Origin: JBEKSX01 sp049516635
GTDB taxonomy: Bacteria; Bacteroidota; Ignavibacteria; Tepidaquicellales; OLB5
Direction: 5' to 3'
Assembly: GCA_049516635.1 (NCBI GenBank)
Contig: JBEKSX010000002.1
Coordinates: 20,538-84,537, forward strand
DNA length: 64,000 bases
Below the pieces are notes generated by a model. That model did no database searches. It was not told the origin of the DNA and saw only the letters and a list, made by a program, of their open reading frames with translations. How positions within the stretch are numbered: position 1 is the stretch's first letter; the number at the start of each line of letters is the position of its first letter. Shown one piece after another: positions 25,815 to 35,839 of the stretch. The position numbers and the translations under genes are program-made.

Positions 25815-28325
25815 TTAAAATACTCCCCTGTAATTTGTTTCTTTAGTCACTTTTAAATCCTGAAGCTGAGGAGCCTTCACTCTCAGTTCAACACGAAATC
25901 CCCTGTACGCACCCAACGGTATCCAGTTGAAGTTCATTTCCCAGCAATGGAGATCGCGGTAGATAGTGATGTAAGGTGCCTCTATCTGCTTCTGAAAAAT
26001 ATCATAACTTGCCGTAATAGTCAATTTCCAGTTTTGTGTGAGGGAGAAGCTCAGGGACCCCATGATGTTCGATGATTTTAAAAAAGTAGACGGGGAAGGT
26101 TTGCTCAGTGTATAATTATAGTTGAAGCTGACCGACCACGGTATCCTGAAATTCGGCGGTTTATCAGAATAAATTCCAATATACTCCTCGGATTTTGCCA
26201 CCTTGCCTGTATCCGCCTTCCCGGTGGACAGCTCTTCGCTTTGAAATGAGGTTGTGACATTTATATTGAATCCGGTGAGATTCGCAATTATTCTATCCGT
26301 GTTCCAGAGAAATTTATTTATCCTTCCTACACTATCAATGTATTTGTAAAAATTAAAGCTCGCCGCTCCTCCAATACTGAGTATGGAGCCAATCTGCGTT
26401 CTGTAGCTTAATCCGAGTTCGGATAATCTCAGACTGTCCGCAGCGAAGTTATAGCTGATGCCGGCATTAAGATTCAATACCTGGAACTTGTTCTCAGTAG
26501 TGTCATTCGGTTTTGTTTTTATCTCAAAGATATTGCCGAGTGAAAACCCGAGGCTCTGCGCTTCTCCAACGGGAGTGGTACCGAATACTTCCTTTTCAAA
26601 ATATGAGTATGGTATCACCCTGCCGTTCACATCTGTATATGAAGTCCACGCCTTCCAGAAAGGTTTAGAGAAATCGGGCATATAATTATATGAGAGTGAT
26701 GGGGTTAATGTATGCCTGAAACCCTTTATGCCGAGAATATTCGTGTTGAATATACCGATTATCCTGGAATCCAGCGAAACGCCAGTGGAAAAATACCTGA
26801 ATGCTTTAAACCCCGGCACATCAACGGTTGTAACCTGACTGTCAAGCGAGTTATAATTCTTTATAATGGATTTGTTGTACCAGATCTCATTATAACTAAC
26901 AAAAGGTGACACACTGAACTGGCTTAATTTTATAGGCGCACCGAGACCCAATGTCTGTTTCAAACCTCCCCTGTAATCTTTCACAAGGGTCTGGGTACCC
27001 GAAATATCTGTCTGCAACGATTTATTCCGCTGGTAAAGAAATTGAGCACTGTAATCATACGATAACACTTCATACCATTTCAGATCCAACAGCGATGTAT
27101 TCTTCGAGCGGAATGGAAAAGACTGGGTTCTCGTAAATACAGCAGAAGGGATCCTCTCGCTTGTTTCACCGGTCTCAAGGTTTTGATCACGGTAATAGTT
27201 TAATGAGAGGGAATTGGGTGTACCTTCCCAGTACTTAGAGAGAGTAAAATTAGATATAGCATGCTGGAGAAGCAGGTCGTTCATGTTATTCGATGAGTTG
27301 TTGTAATAATTTTTACTGCTCATAAAATTCAAGTCAGCAGAGATGGAGGTGGTCGGATCTATTGTTTGGTTGTGCGTTAGAGCTATTCGCCAGTCATCTG
27401 AAAAGATCCTATCGAGATCGGTCGGCTCACCTATCCGCGTTCGATTGCCCCCAACTTCCAGCGAACCCGCGAACTTATATCTTAACGCATACCTGTAACG
27501 CCCATCAAGGTCTATTCTGCCTTTAGTATAGTAATTGCCCTGAACGGCAAGGTCCATATAATCATTGACAGCCCAGAAATACCCGAGATGCGAAAGATAC
27601 CTTCCGTAGGTTGCATCCTCACCGTAAGCGGGCGTAATAATTCCGCTCGAACGCCCGGTATGATTGGGAAAGATTCCAAACGGAATAGCAAATACGGGTA
27701 CGTCATCCACAAAGAGATATACGGGCTCAGCAATCACTTTATCACCCTGGATTATCTTCATTTTCGGGCTGGCAAAATAAAAATCAGGGTCGGCTTTATC
27801 ACAGGTGGTATATCTTCCGTTCTTTATGAAAAAGACATCATTGGATACTTTCTTTATCTTCTCGCCGAGATAGTAACCACCTTCCATCTCGGTTGTTCCC
27901 ATTGTAATATTGCCCTTGCGGGTTTTAAAATTATAAGTGACCTTTTCCCCCTCATATTTTTTTGTACCCTCAAAAAATACCGGTGTACCCATAAATTTCC
28001 CTGCTTTCACGGTGTCAGGGACACCATACGACTCAAGCGTGGAATTATCTTTATGCAGGATGACCACTGCCGCCTTCAGCTCAAATTCCTTGTACTTTAG
28101 ATCACCGTTATTATACAACATAAGCTGTTGTTTCGAGAGATCAAATACGGCGGAATCTTTTGCAGAATACTCGATGACAGCATCGATATTACCGGTTGCT
28201 TTTGAGGTATCTGTTTTCTTAACCGTATCGATAGGCACAAGGTACAGCGAGTCTGTTTTTTGCTGAGAATAAGAAAGGGAAGTTAATATTAATAATAATG
28301 TATATGTAAGGAATATCCTTTTCAC
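25815..28325 (-). CDS. LptD-like outer-membrane assembly beta-barrel
   Basis: An 836-residue protein with a signal peptide (1-20), an N-terminal OstA/LptA-like jelly-roll segment (about 50-200), then a long beta-barrel with alternating aromatic strands. AVFDLSKQQLMLYNNGDLKYKEFELKA-type repeats and VYLFVDDVPVFAIPFGIFPNHTGRSSGIITPAYGE mark the LptD family as found in Bacteroidota. It would insert lipopolysaccharide into the outer leaflet of the outer membrane. Starts at GTG and overlaps the stop of the upstream sulfoxide reductase gene by 4 bp, so the two are coupled. The C-terminus ends in Phe, as usual for outer-membrane barrels. Confidence 0.88.
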   Translation of the reverse strand: MKRIFLTYTLLLILTSLSYSQQKTDSLYLVPIDTVKKTDTSKATGNIDAVIEYSAKDSAVFDLSKQQLMLYNNGDLKYKEFELKAAVVILHKDNSTLESYGVPDTVKAGKFMGTPVFFEGTKKYEGEKVTYNFKTRKGNITMGTTEMEGGYYLGEKIKKVSNDVFFIKNGRYTTCDKADPDFYFASPKMKIIQGDKVIAEPVYLFVDDVPVFAIPFGIFPNHTGRSSGIITPAYGEDATYGRYLSHLGYFWAVNDYMDLAVQGNYYTKGRIDLDGRYRYALRYKFAGSLEVGGNRTRIGEPTDLDRIFSDDWRIALTHNQTIDPTTSISADLNFMSSKNYYNNSSNNMNDLLLQHAISNFTLSKYWEGTPNSLSLNYYRDQNLETGETSERIPSAVFTRTQSFPFRSKNTSLLDLKWYEVLSYDYSAQFLYQRNKSLQTDISGTQTLVKDYRGGLKQTLGLGAPIKLSQFSVSPFVSYNEIWYNKSIIKNYNSLDSQVTTVDVPGFKAFRYFSTGVSLDSRIIGIFNTNILGIKGFRHTLTPSLSYNYMPDFSKPFWKAWTSYTDVNGRVIPYSYFEKEVFGTTPVGEAQSLGFSLGNIFEIKTKPNDTTENKFQVLNLNAGISYNFAADSLRLSELGLSYRTQIGSILSIGGAASFNFYKYIDSVGRINKFLWNTDRIIANLTGFNINVTTSFQSEELSTGKADTGKVAKSEEYIGIYSDKPPNFRIPWSVSFNYNYTLSKPSPSTFLKSSNIMGSLSFSLTQNWKLTITASYDIFQKQIEAPYITIYRDLHCWEMNFNWIPLGAYRGFRVELRVKAPQLQDLKVTKETNYRGVF

Positions 28326-28819
28326 TTACCAGAACTGATTATTTTTGATGCCATCTGCGCAATCTTTTCAAGATAAAGCTTATCTTTCTCATCGAAGCTT
28401 GAATAATCATCACTGTCCACATCGAGAACGGCAGCAACCTCATCCCCAGTGAATATCGGAACAACTATCTCGCTTTTGGATTCGCTGCTGCATGCAATAT
28501 GTCCGGGGAATTTGTTCACGTCATCTACGATAATCGTTTTCTTTTGCTTCACTGCTGTTCCGCAAACACCTTTGGGTATCTGAATCCTTGTACATGCCAC
28601 GGGTCCCTGAAACGGACCAAGTATAAGCTCATCGCCTTTCCTAATGTAGAATCCCACCCAGAAGAATCTGTCCATATTATATTTCAGTGCAGAGCAAATA
28701 TTGCCGAGATTTGCTGTAAGGTTATCCTCTCCCTCAACCAGTGATTCTATCTGCGGGAGCAGAGCTTTATACTTTTCTTCCTTTGGTAGAGATGGGTCTA
28801 TGGTAATTGATTCTGACAA
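28322..28819 (-). CDS. msrC: Free methionine-(R)-sulfoxide reductase (GAF domain)
   Basis: Reduces free methionine-R-sulfoxide, part of oxidative damage repair in the cytoplasm. The 165-residue GAF domain has Cys76, Cys86 and Cys110, with the same 10- and 24-residue spacing as Cys84/Cys94/Cys118 of the E. coli enzyme. The surrounding ACTRIQIPKGVCGTAV and HIACSSESKSEIVVPI are diagnostic, as is WVGFYIRKGDELILGPFQGP. It is translationally coupled to the lptD-like gene. Confidence 0.93.
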   Translation of the reverse strand: MSESITIDPSLPKEEKYKALLPQIESLVEGEDNLTANLGNICSALKYNMDRFFWVGFYIRKGDELILGPFQGPVACTRIQIPKGVCGTAVKQKKTIIVDDVNKFPGHIACSSESKSEIVVPIFTGDEVAAVLDVDSDDYSSFDEKDKLYLEKIAQMASKIISSGK

Positions 28820-28851
28820 AGTGAAAATTATTTAGCTATCATAATCATTCT

Positions 28852-29412
28852 TTACAGCCCCAGCTTATCCGCTATTCCCTGCATTGCTTTCAGGACAAAT
28901 TCAACATGCTCGGCAAGCGGGATACCGAGAATTTCCGCTCCCTTAATCATATCCTCGCGGTTCACCTGCCGGGCAAACTCTTTCTTCTTAAATTTCTTCA
29001 CTACCGACTCCGGCTTAACGTCAGCCAGTTTTTTTGACGGCTGGACAAGAGCACATGCGATAATGAATCCCGACAGCTCATCACATGCGAACAGAACCTT
29101 CTCCATGATTGTATCGCGTGTGACTCCCGTGTAATCCGCATGAGATAATACAGCTTTTATTATCTCTTCGGAATATCCTTTTCCCTTTAAAATTTCTACT
29201 CCCTTTACAGGATGTTCTTCTGCATTGGGATGGATCTCCCAGTCAAAATCGTGGAGTATTCCGACTGCTGACCATTCGTCCTCGTCACCGCCGTATTTTT
29301 TAGAATACTGTCTCATCGCTTCGGACACTGCGTACATGTGATTACGCAGGCTCGGACTCTTCACATATTCGTGCATGAGTTCGATTGCGGAATTATATAG
29401 ATTGTCTGACAT
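28852..29412 (-). CDS. HD-domain hydrolase
   Basis: A 186-residue soluble HD-superfamily protein. The metal-binding set is His25 (LRNHMYAV), His54-Asp55 (ILHDFDWE) and His91 (LSHADYTGV), with an additional Asp in ACDELSGF. Family members hydrolyse phosphodiester or nucleotide phosphate bonds; the substrate is not evident. The gene lies between msrC and gpmA on the same strand, with a GC-rich hairpin separating it from gpmA. Confidence 0.88.
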   Translation of the reverse strand: MSDNLYNSAIELMHEYVKSPSLRNHMYAVSEAMRQYSKKYGGDEDEWSAVGILHDFDWEIHPNAEEHPVKGVEILKGKGYSEEIIKAVLSHADYTGVTRDTIMEKVLFACDELSGFIIACALVQPSKKLADVKPESVVKKFKKKEFARQVNREDMIKGAEILGIPLAEHVEFVLKAMQGIADKLGL

Positions 29413-29436
29413 AGTTTTTAGAGACCTCCCCTTATT

Positions 29437-29457
29437 CCCCTCCTTACTAAGGAGGGG
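29437..29457. repeat. Hairpin repeat CCCCTCCTTA/TAAGGAGGGG
   Basis: A perfect 10-bp inverted repeat with a one-base centre. It is flanked by CCTCCCCTTA, so the element resembles the C/G-run hairpin at 2282-2310. Probably a dispersed intergenic repeat; it may also stop transcripts between gpmA and the HD gene. Confidence 0.45.
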
Positions 29458-29478
29458 ATAAATTAATAATATTATTCT

Positions 29479-30087
29479 CTACAATTCTTTTTTATTAATT
29501 ACTTTCAAGTCTTTATCGAATTCATATAGTATAGGCACACCGGTAGGGATCTCAAGCTTCACTACTTCTTCTTTAGATAAATTATCGAGGTGCATTAACA
29601 GGGCTCTCAAGCTGTTACCGTGAGCGAATATAAGAACATTTTTTCCGTCTTTCAGGTAAGGTTCTATTTTTTCATGGTAGTATGGCATAACCCGATCGGA
29701 AGTATCCTTCAGGCTTTCGCCGTTCGGAGGGGCAACATCGTAGCTTCTACGCCAAAGCCGGACCTGTTCATCACCGAACTTTTTTCTCATCTCGTCTTTG
29801 TTCAAGCCCTGCAAGTCGCCGTACATCCTCTCGTTTAGAGCCTTATCTTTAAATACCGGAAGTGTTTTTAATTGTGTGGCAATTTCAGCGGCTATTTCAT
29901 AAGTCTTGATCGCACGCTGGAGAACCGATGTAAATATCACATCGAATTCCATTCCTTTCAGCTTTTCGCCCGCTTTTTTGGCTTCTTCCTCTCCCCCTTT
30001 TGATAACGGTATATCAATCCATCCGGTGAACTTGTTCTCGAGGTTCCACTGGGACTCCCCATGCCTGATAAGTACTAATTGAGACAT
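29479..30087 (-). CDS. gpmA: 2,3-bisphosphoglycerate-dependent phosphoglycerate mutase
   Basis: Interconverts 3- and 2-phosphoglycerate in glycolysis. The phosphohistidine is His9 in LIRHGESQWN, with Arg58, Glu86 (ALNERMYGDLQG) and His156 (IFAHGNSLRALL) completing the active site. The FTGWIDIPLSKGG segment is typical of the dPGM class. At 202 residues it lacks the C-terminal extension of the 249-residue E. coli enzyme, as do many short bacterial forms. Confidence 0.93.
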   Translation of the reverse strand: MSQLVLIRHGESQWNLENKFTGWIDIPLSKGGEEEAKKAGEKLKGMEFDVIFTSVLQRAIKTYEIAAEIATQLKTLPVFKDKALNERMYGDLQGLNKDEMRKKFGDEQVRLWRRSYDVAPPNGESLKDTSDRVMPYYHEKIEPYLKDGKNVLIFAHGNSLRALLMHLDNLSKEEVVKLEIPTGVPILYEFDKDLKVINKKEL

Positions 30088-30161
30088 AATTTACTATTTA
30101 ATTATAATTTTATCATTATAGGTACAAAATTACTTTTTTTCTACGAACAAATAAACGTATT

Positions 30162-30190
30162 AAAAAAAAGCCCCCTGATTTACAGGGGGC
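30162..30190 (-). terminator. Intrinsic terminator after the lipoprotein gene
   Basis: GCCCCCTG (30170-30177) and CAGGGGGC (30183-30190) form an 8-bp GC stem. On the minus strand it is followed by a run of eight T. A second small hairpin ACAGGT/ACCTGT lies between it and the stop codon (30211-30227). Confidence 0.9.
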
Positions 30191-30249
30191 CAGGGTTAAG
30201 GAGTACAGTATTAACAGGTCTGTGACCTGTTGTATCAGGACACTCTTCG

Positions 30250-31239
30250 TCAGCGGGTTACCCAGTATAAAAAACCAACCTCACTGGAAGCAAATAAATT
30301 AGGATCATCATCATAGAGTGATTCATGGGTTGAAGCACTTATGAAACCGCTATGCACGCCAAGTTTATGGTTTGGAAATATTGTAAAGGTTCTTTCAAAA
30401 GTGTTTATGTATCCCTGTCCTCCGGGAACAGAACTGGTCAATGTGAAAGGTACTCTGTGGAACCCCAATGCATTTCTTACCCAATGCCAGGCAACGTAAT
30501 TATTTTGTTCCGTAGAATTCACCGTTACCACGATCCTAACAGAATGATCTCTATCAATCCTGGGAATTCCGGGTCCGCCGAATTTCTGTGTAATGAAAGC
30601 ATTCTGGGTAAAATCAGGTCCGGTAAAGGTATATGATGGTGTGGAGTTGTTGTCAACATAGACCTGTATCTGTGTCATCTGTGTTATCGAGCCGTTCTGA
30701 GGCTGGGTTGTTCCTCCGCTTAAAAGCGATATAGAATATAATCTCCAGTTAAATCTCGGGTCACGGTTTGTGCCTACCCGTTTAAATTGAACGGTCCTGT
30801 ATAATGCTTCCGTATAGGGTTTTGTCACTGTGATAAACTGTCCGTTGTGCTGGTAGACGATTATATAATTCCCGTTAATGGTCCTGGTAATATTTACAGT
30901 TTTAATATCTCCGGAGTTGGTAATATTCAAGTTCAAATCCGAGCTAACTACCTGTCTTCCCCATCTCACAAGCGAATCTATGGGACTCATGGGGCCGCTG
31001 CCGCTGTCAGGGACCGCGCCGCCGTCATTATAAGCTGCTGTATCGACTGACATTGCGTTGTCGGGATCATTTGGGTCGCTGCTATAACCGGATTGTATGA
31101 CCTGTGTTATAAACTGATCATCGGTCTGAACAGGACTCGTGGTATTATTACTGCACCCGGAAAAGTATGCCAGGATCGTAACTACAAATAAAAAACTGAA
31201 AAATTTTAGGGTGTTTTGTGTGTTTACAGAGGAATTCAT
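30250..31239 (-). CDS. Lipoprotein of unknown function
   Basis: A 329-residue lipoprotein: a hydrophobic signal (about 12-27) ends in the lipobox YFSGC, followed by the disordered linker SNNTTSPVQTDD. The mature part is rich in Asn, Thr and Tyr and reads as beta-strands (NGNYIIVYQHNG, TQIQVYVDNNSTPSYTF), with no recognised domain. It is monocistronic with its own terminator, and is probably outer-membrane or periplasmic. Confidence 0.7.
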   Translation of the reverse strand: MNSSVNTQNTLKFFSFLFVVTILAYFSGCSNNTTSPVQTDDQFITQVIQSGYSSDPNDPDNAMSVDTAAYNDGGAVPDSGSGPMSPIDSLVRWGRQVVSSDLNLNITNSGDIKTVNITRTINGNYIIVYQHNGQFITVTKPYTEALYRTVQFKRVGTNRDPRFNWRLYSISLLSGGTTQPQNGSITQMTQIQVYVDNNSTPSYTFTGPDFTQNAFITQKFGGPGIPRIDRDHSVRIVVTVNSTEQNNYVAWHWVRNALGFHRVPFTLTSSVPGGQGYINTFERTFTIFPNHKLGVHSGFISASTHESLYDDDPNLFASSEVGFLYWVTR

Positions 31240-31364
31240 TTATTTTACTCCCTTTTTATATATTTTTTATTATTTATTACCCTACTGTTACTAAGACAAT
31301 ACAAAATGTAAAATGGTTTAATTAGTGAAAGGCTCTATAAATGCTTAATATTACTAAATTTAAA

Positions 31365-32111
31365 TCATTTCTTTATAAATATTGATAAAGGACCTTTTGG
31401 ATCGATTACGTCTTGCAATACTGAATAGGGCACGTATACCTCTTTTGGCCCCTCTGCATATGATGCAACCTGGTAAACAGGGAAAGTGATGAGAAGTGAA
31501 TTCCCGGTAATATTAAATACGGTATAGTTGCTGTCCTTGGGTGAAGCACCATCCTGTATCCAGCTTATATCCGGGTTATCGGTATATTCATTTTTTTGCT
31601 TCACAAGATCTGCGATGCAGTAATCTGAAATAGCTTTCAGATAATTTCCCGTGAACATGTCTGAAAGCTTAACCGGTTTGTTATTTTTCAGATCATACAC
31701 AGCAGAATAGAAAAATGTAAGCGGGTGTGCAGCTCCCGCATAATACTCATAGCCGTCAAACCTGATACTGATAACTTCGTCTGACCGGAACCAGACGGAA
31801 TCGGCAATTTCGAATTCGCTGGAAAAATCTTTAGGAGCTTCCCAGGTCTTCATGTCATTTTTAAAACTATTGACCGCATCAAAGACAATCTGAAATGCAT
31901 AGCTGTTAAATTTATCCTGGACGTTCTTATCATGAAAACCCGAGATGACGGGATACGATGTATTGATTGTATATTTTAATTTCTTATTATCTTCTTTTAT
32001 CACTTTGAAATCAACCTTGTAATCTGCCGATTCCATGTACAGATAATTTGCGCAGGCAGAATTAACAAGCAATATCAACAGGAAAATTATTTTATAAAAT
32101 TTATTGCTCAT
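31365..32111 (-). CDS. Secreted DUF3298/RsiV-like protein
   Basis: A 248-residue protein with a signal sequence (5-22). There is a DUF4163-like first half (YTINTSYPVISGFHDKNVQDKFN) and a DUF3298 second half (GYEYYAGAAHPLTFFYSAVYDLKNNKPVKLSDMF). The same architecture occurs in lysozyme-binding RsiV anti-sigma factors and in free-standing secreted proteins; here there is no cytoplasmic anti-sigma part. Its start overlaps the 3' end of the sodium:solute symporter gene by 11 bp, so the two are coupled. Confidence 0.82.
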   Translation of the reverse strand: MSNKFYKIIFLLILLVNSACANYLYMESADYKVDFKVIKEDNKKLKYTINTSYPVISGFHDKNVQDKFNSYAFQIVFDAVNSFKNDMKTWEAPKDFSSEFEIADSVWFRSDEVISIRFDGYEYYAGAAHPLTFFYSAVYDLKNNKPVKLSDMFTGNYLKAISDYCIADLVKQKNEYTDNPDISWIQDGASPKDSNYTVFNITGNSLLITFPVYQVASYAEGPKEVYVPYSVLQDVIDPKGPLSIFIKK

Positions 32112-33603
32112 GTTTCTTATATATTGAATTAATAAAATATGAAATGTTTGAAATTATTAATGTGATGATTACGCCTATTATCACATACCAGGTGTATGCT
32201 ATCTTAGTATAGTATATTATGAAGACCATCCCAAGGATACCGGCAATGAATCCTATCATTGCATCTCTCTGCTTCACCTTCTTAAAGAAAATGCCTAATA
32301 GAAAAGTCCCCAGCTGACCGCCGTAAGTGAAAGAAGCTATGGAAAGCCCGAGCTCAACCACGGGATTTTTAGTGTCTCGAAATAGCATCGCTCCTCCCAC
32401 CAGCGCAACCCCCCAGAACAAAGTGAATATTCGTGACCAGTAGACCTCTCTCCGGGGACTCATTTCCTTAGCTTTTCCGGATGATCGGAATAGATCAAGA
32501 TATGTGGATGAAGCCAGTGAACTTATAGCCGATGACAAGGTACCCATTGCAGAAGCCAGTACGCCTGCTATCACAATTCCGGCTACGCCAACAGGAAGAT
32601 TTTCCACTATGAATTTAGGGAATATCTCGTCCGAAGACATCAGGTTGGAACCCGTCGATTGCAGAACGAGCTGGTTAAATGGAATGCCTTTATAAAATGC
32701 ATACAGGCACAAACCGAGAAACAGGAAAAATGCGAACTGTATTACAATGACGCTTGAATCCAGTATCAAAGCTTTCTGGCTGTCACGTTTTGATCTGCAG
32801 CCGAGCAATCTTTGCACTAATAATTGATCTGTTCCATGAGAAGCCATCGTTAAGAACGTTCCGCCGAGCAGTGCCCCGATAAACGTGTAAGGCGAAGCAA
32901 GAAAATCAATTAACCCGCCGCTAAAGCTAAAATCAAACATAGCAAATTTATTTGTACCCGCGATAGTTGCATAATTAATAACATCATTCAATCCGTTAGG
33001 CAGGTAATGAAAAATTATTATCATGGAAGCAGCTGCCCCGCCGAGGTATATGAACATCTGGACTACATCCATTGTTACAACGGCTTTCAATCCGCCGAGA
33101 AAAGTATAGATCAATGTAAAAACCCCGATTATAGCAATGCTAGTGGGGTAATCGAGACCTGTGATAATATGGACCGGTATTGCAGTTGCAAACAAGCGTA
33201 CACCTGAAGCGAGGACTCTGGTTACAATAAATACACTTGAGGTAAACTTTCTGAGAGCCAGTCCGAAGCGTTTGCCCAAAAAATCGTAAGCTGTTTCCAT
33301 ATCACCCCGGTAATAAGCAGGAATGAACACGGCTGCTACAATAAGTCTTCCGATAAAATAACCGAACACCAATTGCATGAACTGCATATTGCTCTTATAT
33401 GCGAGCCCGGGAATACTTATGAATGTGAGAGTGCTGGTTTCGCTTGCAACTATGGATAGACCTACAGCCCACCAGGCAAGCTGTTTACCGCCCAGAAAAT
33501 AGTCTTTTGATGATCTTTGTTTTCCGGAAGTGATGATACCGAATACTGTTACGCCGACTAGATAGAGTATGACGATTATGTAATCGGTTAAAGAGAAATG
33601 CAT
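32101..33603 (-). CDS. Sodium:solute symporter family transporter
   Basis: A 500-residue inner-membrane protein with about 13 membrane helices of the SSS family. The N-terminus FFLGGKQL-type signature KDYFLGGKQLAWWAVGLSIV and SETSTLTFISIPGLAY are diagnostic, with GGLKAVVTMDVVQMFIYL and ASAMGTLSSAISSLASSTYLDLF in the later helices. It imports a solute with sodium ions; the substrate cannot be read from sequence. The downstream coupled DUF3298 gene gives no clue. Confidence 0.92.
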   Translation of the reverse strand: MHFSLTDYIIVILYLVGVTVFGIITSGKQRSSKDYFLGGKQLAWWAVGLSIVASETSTLTFISIPGLAYKSNMQFMQLVFGYFIGRLIVAAVFIPAYYRGDMETAYDFLGKRFGLALRKFTSSVFIVTRVLASGVRLFATAIPVHIITGLDYPTSIAIIGVFTLIYTFLGGLKAVVTMDVVQMFIYLGGAAASMIIIFHYLPNGLNDVINYATIAGTNKFAMFDFSFSGGLIDFLASPYTFIGALLGGTFLTMASHGTDQLLVQRLLGCRSKRDSQKALILDSSVIVIQFAFFLFLGLCLYAFYKGIPFNQLVLQSTGSNLMSSDEIFPKFIVENLPVGVAGIVIAGVLASAMGTLSSAISSLASSTYLDLFRSSGKAKEMSPRREVYWSRIFTLFWGVALVGGAMLFRDTKNPVVELGLSIASFTYGGQLGTFLLGIFFKKVKQRDAMIGFIAGILGMVFIIYYTKIAYTWYVIIGVIITLIISNISYFINSIYKKHEQ

Positions 33604-33631
33604 TTACAAATATAAGAATATATTTACGTTG

Positions 33632-35680
33632 TTATTCTTTGTATCCAAAGCAGTTCAGTATAAAGGCATATTCGAAAGCTGCTTCTTTATAGAAAGTATA
33701 CCTTCCGGAAGGTCCGAAATGTGCGGCTTCCATTTCTGTTTTAAGAATCAGCTCATTCTCATCTTTTTTAAAGGCTCTTAGTTTTGCAACATACTTAGCG
33801 GGCTCAAAACAGTGAACATTAACATCATACAATCCCGCAGTTACAAGCATGTGAGGGTATTCCTGATATATAATATTATCATACGGGCTATATGATTTGA
33901 TATAGTAATAATATTCTTCACTTACCGGGTTACCCCACTCATTAAAATGCATAGCCGAATTTTCAATTGTCCCATCGAATAAATTGTTGAGCACGTCCGT
34001 TCCGGGCACCCTTAGCACGAGGCATCTAAAAAGATCCGGCCGCATATTGGCAACAGCTCCTAACAGCAATCCTCCTGCACTTGCTGCCATTGCCGTTATT
34101 CCTTTTTTGTAAGTGTATTTGGTTTTTACTAAATGTTCCACGCAGCTTATAAAGTCATAAAATGTGTTCTTTTTATTCAATAATTTCCCGTTATTATACC
34201 ATTCCTCTCCCATTTCTCCGCCCCCTCTGATATGTGCTATTGCATAAACGAATCCCCTGTCCAGCAAAGAAAATCTTGTTTCGGTAAACCAAACTTCCGA
34301 ACTAATTCCGTATGAACCATAAGAATAAAGATAAGCCGGGTTTTTTCCATCATGCGGTAGCCCTTTTTTATAAACAAGCGATATTGGAATCATAACTCCA
34401 TCATGAGCTTTCGCATAGATCCGTTCGCACATATAATTATCCTTATTATATCCGCCACGGACCTCTTTCTGTTTTAATAAAATGCTTTCCCCTTTTTCCA
34501 TATCATAATCAAATATTGTCCTTGGTGTAATAAAAGACATATACATATATCTGAAATATTTTGTATCAAATTCAAAATTAGCATCGGAAAATGCGGAATA
34601 TACCGGTTCGGGAAATTTGACATAATGTGCCTGATTATTACTTAAATTAATGATACGGAATTTTGTCAATCCTTCTCCGCGTTCATTCAAAACAAGGTAA
34701 TCCTTGAAAATTATCATTTCTTCAATCTTAGCAGCAGGATTTTCAGGAACAAACTCTTTCCAGTTTTCTATGGATGTATTGTTAACCGGGGTTGTCATTA
34801 CCCTGTAATTTGGAGCATTATAATTTGTCAGGATATAAAATTTTCCCCCGTTTTGTTCGACAGAATATCTCAGACCTTCTGTTCTTTTATTGAATAATTT
34901 AAATTTTCCCTGAGGATTATTTACATCGATGTAACTCACTTCGCTCGTATTCATACAGCCAGAGGTAAGAAAGATATAATCTCTTGATTTAGAGATAGTA
35001 ATATCTACCCAAAACCTATCATCTTTTTCCTGATAAAGCAGCTCATCATTATTCTGGTCCTGCCCCATAATGTGTCTAAAGACCTGCTTTCCCATATTAC
35101 CTCTCTCATTTTTCACATAATAGAGAAATTTATCATCCGGCGCCCATTCCCAACTCCACCCCACATTGGATAACGTTTCTTTGGAAGTTTCCCCCGTAGT
35201 TAGATTTCTAAAATAAATTGTCCGCGAATGGTCTCCTTTTCTATCGACGCCAACCGCCAGTGTTCTGCCATCGGGAGAAGGCACATAGATTACACTGCAA
35301 TAAGCGAGTTCGCCTGCTATCTCATTTATATCCAGTATTAATTGCTCTTCGCTGTCCTCAGAATTTTTCTTCCTGTAATGGACCTGGTAATTTTTACCTT
35401 TCTCTTCTTTCATGAAGTAAAAGTAATTTCCCCGCTTGAATGGAACCGTTATATCATCTTCAACAATTTTGCTGATAAATTCATTGTATACTTTCTCTTT
35501 CAGTCCTGAAAATTGCCGGGCAACACAGTCCGTGTATTCGTTCTCTTTTCTCAGGTAACCGAGCATTTCGGGATCCTTCAGATCATGCATCCATGCATAA
35601 TTGTCTACTCTGTTATCTCCGTGATGAATGGATTCTACTGGAAGAATTTTAGCTGTGGGAGGTTTGATATGATTTTCCAT
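33632..35680 (-). CDS. ptrB: Oligopeptidase B (S9A prolyl oligopeptidase family)
   Basis: Serine peptidase that cuts short peptides after basic residues. With the ATG at 35680 the protein has 682 residues: an N-terminal beta-propeller (about 70-400) and a C-terminal alpha/beta hydrolase. The catalytic triad is Ser534 in MAASAGGLL, Asp619 in AGLYDVNV and His654 in EAAHFGPSGRY. GDNRVDNYAWMHDLKDP at the N-terminus and HIRGGGEMGEEWYNNGKLL are family signatures. An in-frame TTG 36 bases upstream would add 12 residues without support. No signal peptide is seen, so it is cytoplasmic. Confidence 0.93.
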   Translation of the reverse strand: MENHIKPPTAKILPVESIHHGDNRVDNYAWMHDLKDPEMLGYLRKENEYTDCVARQFSGLKEKVYNEFISKIVEDDITVPFKRGNYFYFMKEEKGKNYQVHYRKKNSEDSEEQLILDINEIAGELAYCSVIYVPSPDGRTLAVGVDRKGDHSRTIYFRNLTTGETSKETLSNVGWSWEWAPDDKFLYYVKNERGNMGKQVFRHIMGQDQNNDELLYQEKDDRFWVDITISKSRDYIFLTSGCMNTSEVSYIDVNNPQGKFKLFNKRTEGLRYSVEQNGGKFYILTNYNAPNYRVMTTPVNNTSIENWKEFVPENPAAKIEEMIIFKDYLVLNERGEGLTKFRIINLSNNQAHYVKFPEPVYSAFSDANFEFDTKYFRYMYMSFITPRTIFDYDMEKGESILLKQKEVRGGYNKDNYMCERIYAKAHDGVMIPISLVYKKGLPHDGKNPAYLYSYGSYGISSEVWFTETRFSLLDRGFVYAIAHIRGGGEMGEEWYNNGKLLNKKNTFYDFISCVEHLVKTKYTYKKGITAMAASAGGLLLGAVANMRPDLFRCLVLRVPGTDVLNNLFDGTIENSAMHFNEWGNPVSEEYYYYIKSYSPYDNIIYQEYPHMLVTAGLYDVNVHCFEPAKYVAKLRAFKKDENELILKTEMEAAHFGPSGRYTFYKEAAFEYAFILNCFGYKE

Positions 35681-35751
35681 AGATAATTTTTGTAATAAAT
35701 AAGGCTTATTCCTCAAATTTATAATAATTTATCAAATAAATTCATCCCAAA

Positions 35752-35808
35752 TAAAAATGCCTGTTTACTTGATAGAGAATCCAATAATCCTCCATGATAA
35801 ACAGGCAT
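35752..35808 (-). terminator. Terminator of the nusA-pnp operon
   Basis: ATGCCTGTTTA (35757-35767) and TAAACAGGCAT (35798-35808) form a perfect 11-bp stem with a 30-base loop. On the minus strand it is followed by TTTTATTT. A smaller hairpin ACTAAGA/TCTTAGT lies just before it. Confidence 0.75.
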
Positions 35809-35839
35809 AAGACTAAGAATCTTAGTTTATCGAGATATT

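Noticed and set aside
35681..35716. Upstream TTG start for oligopeptidase B
   Set aside because: Adds 12 unconserved residues. The ATG at 35680 begins the text that fits family N-termini.
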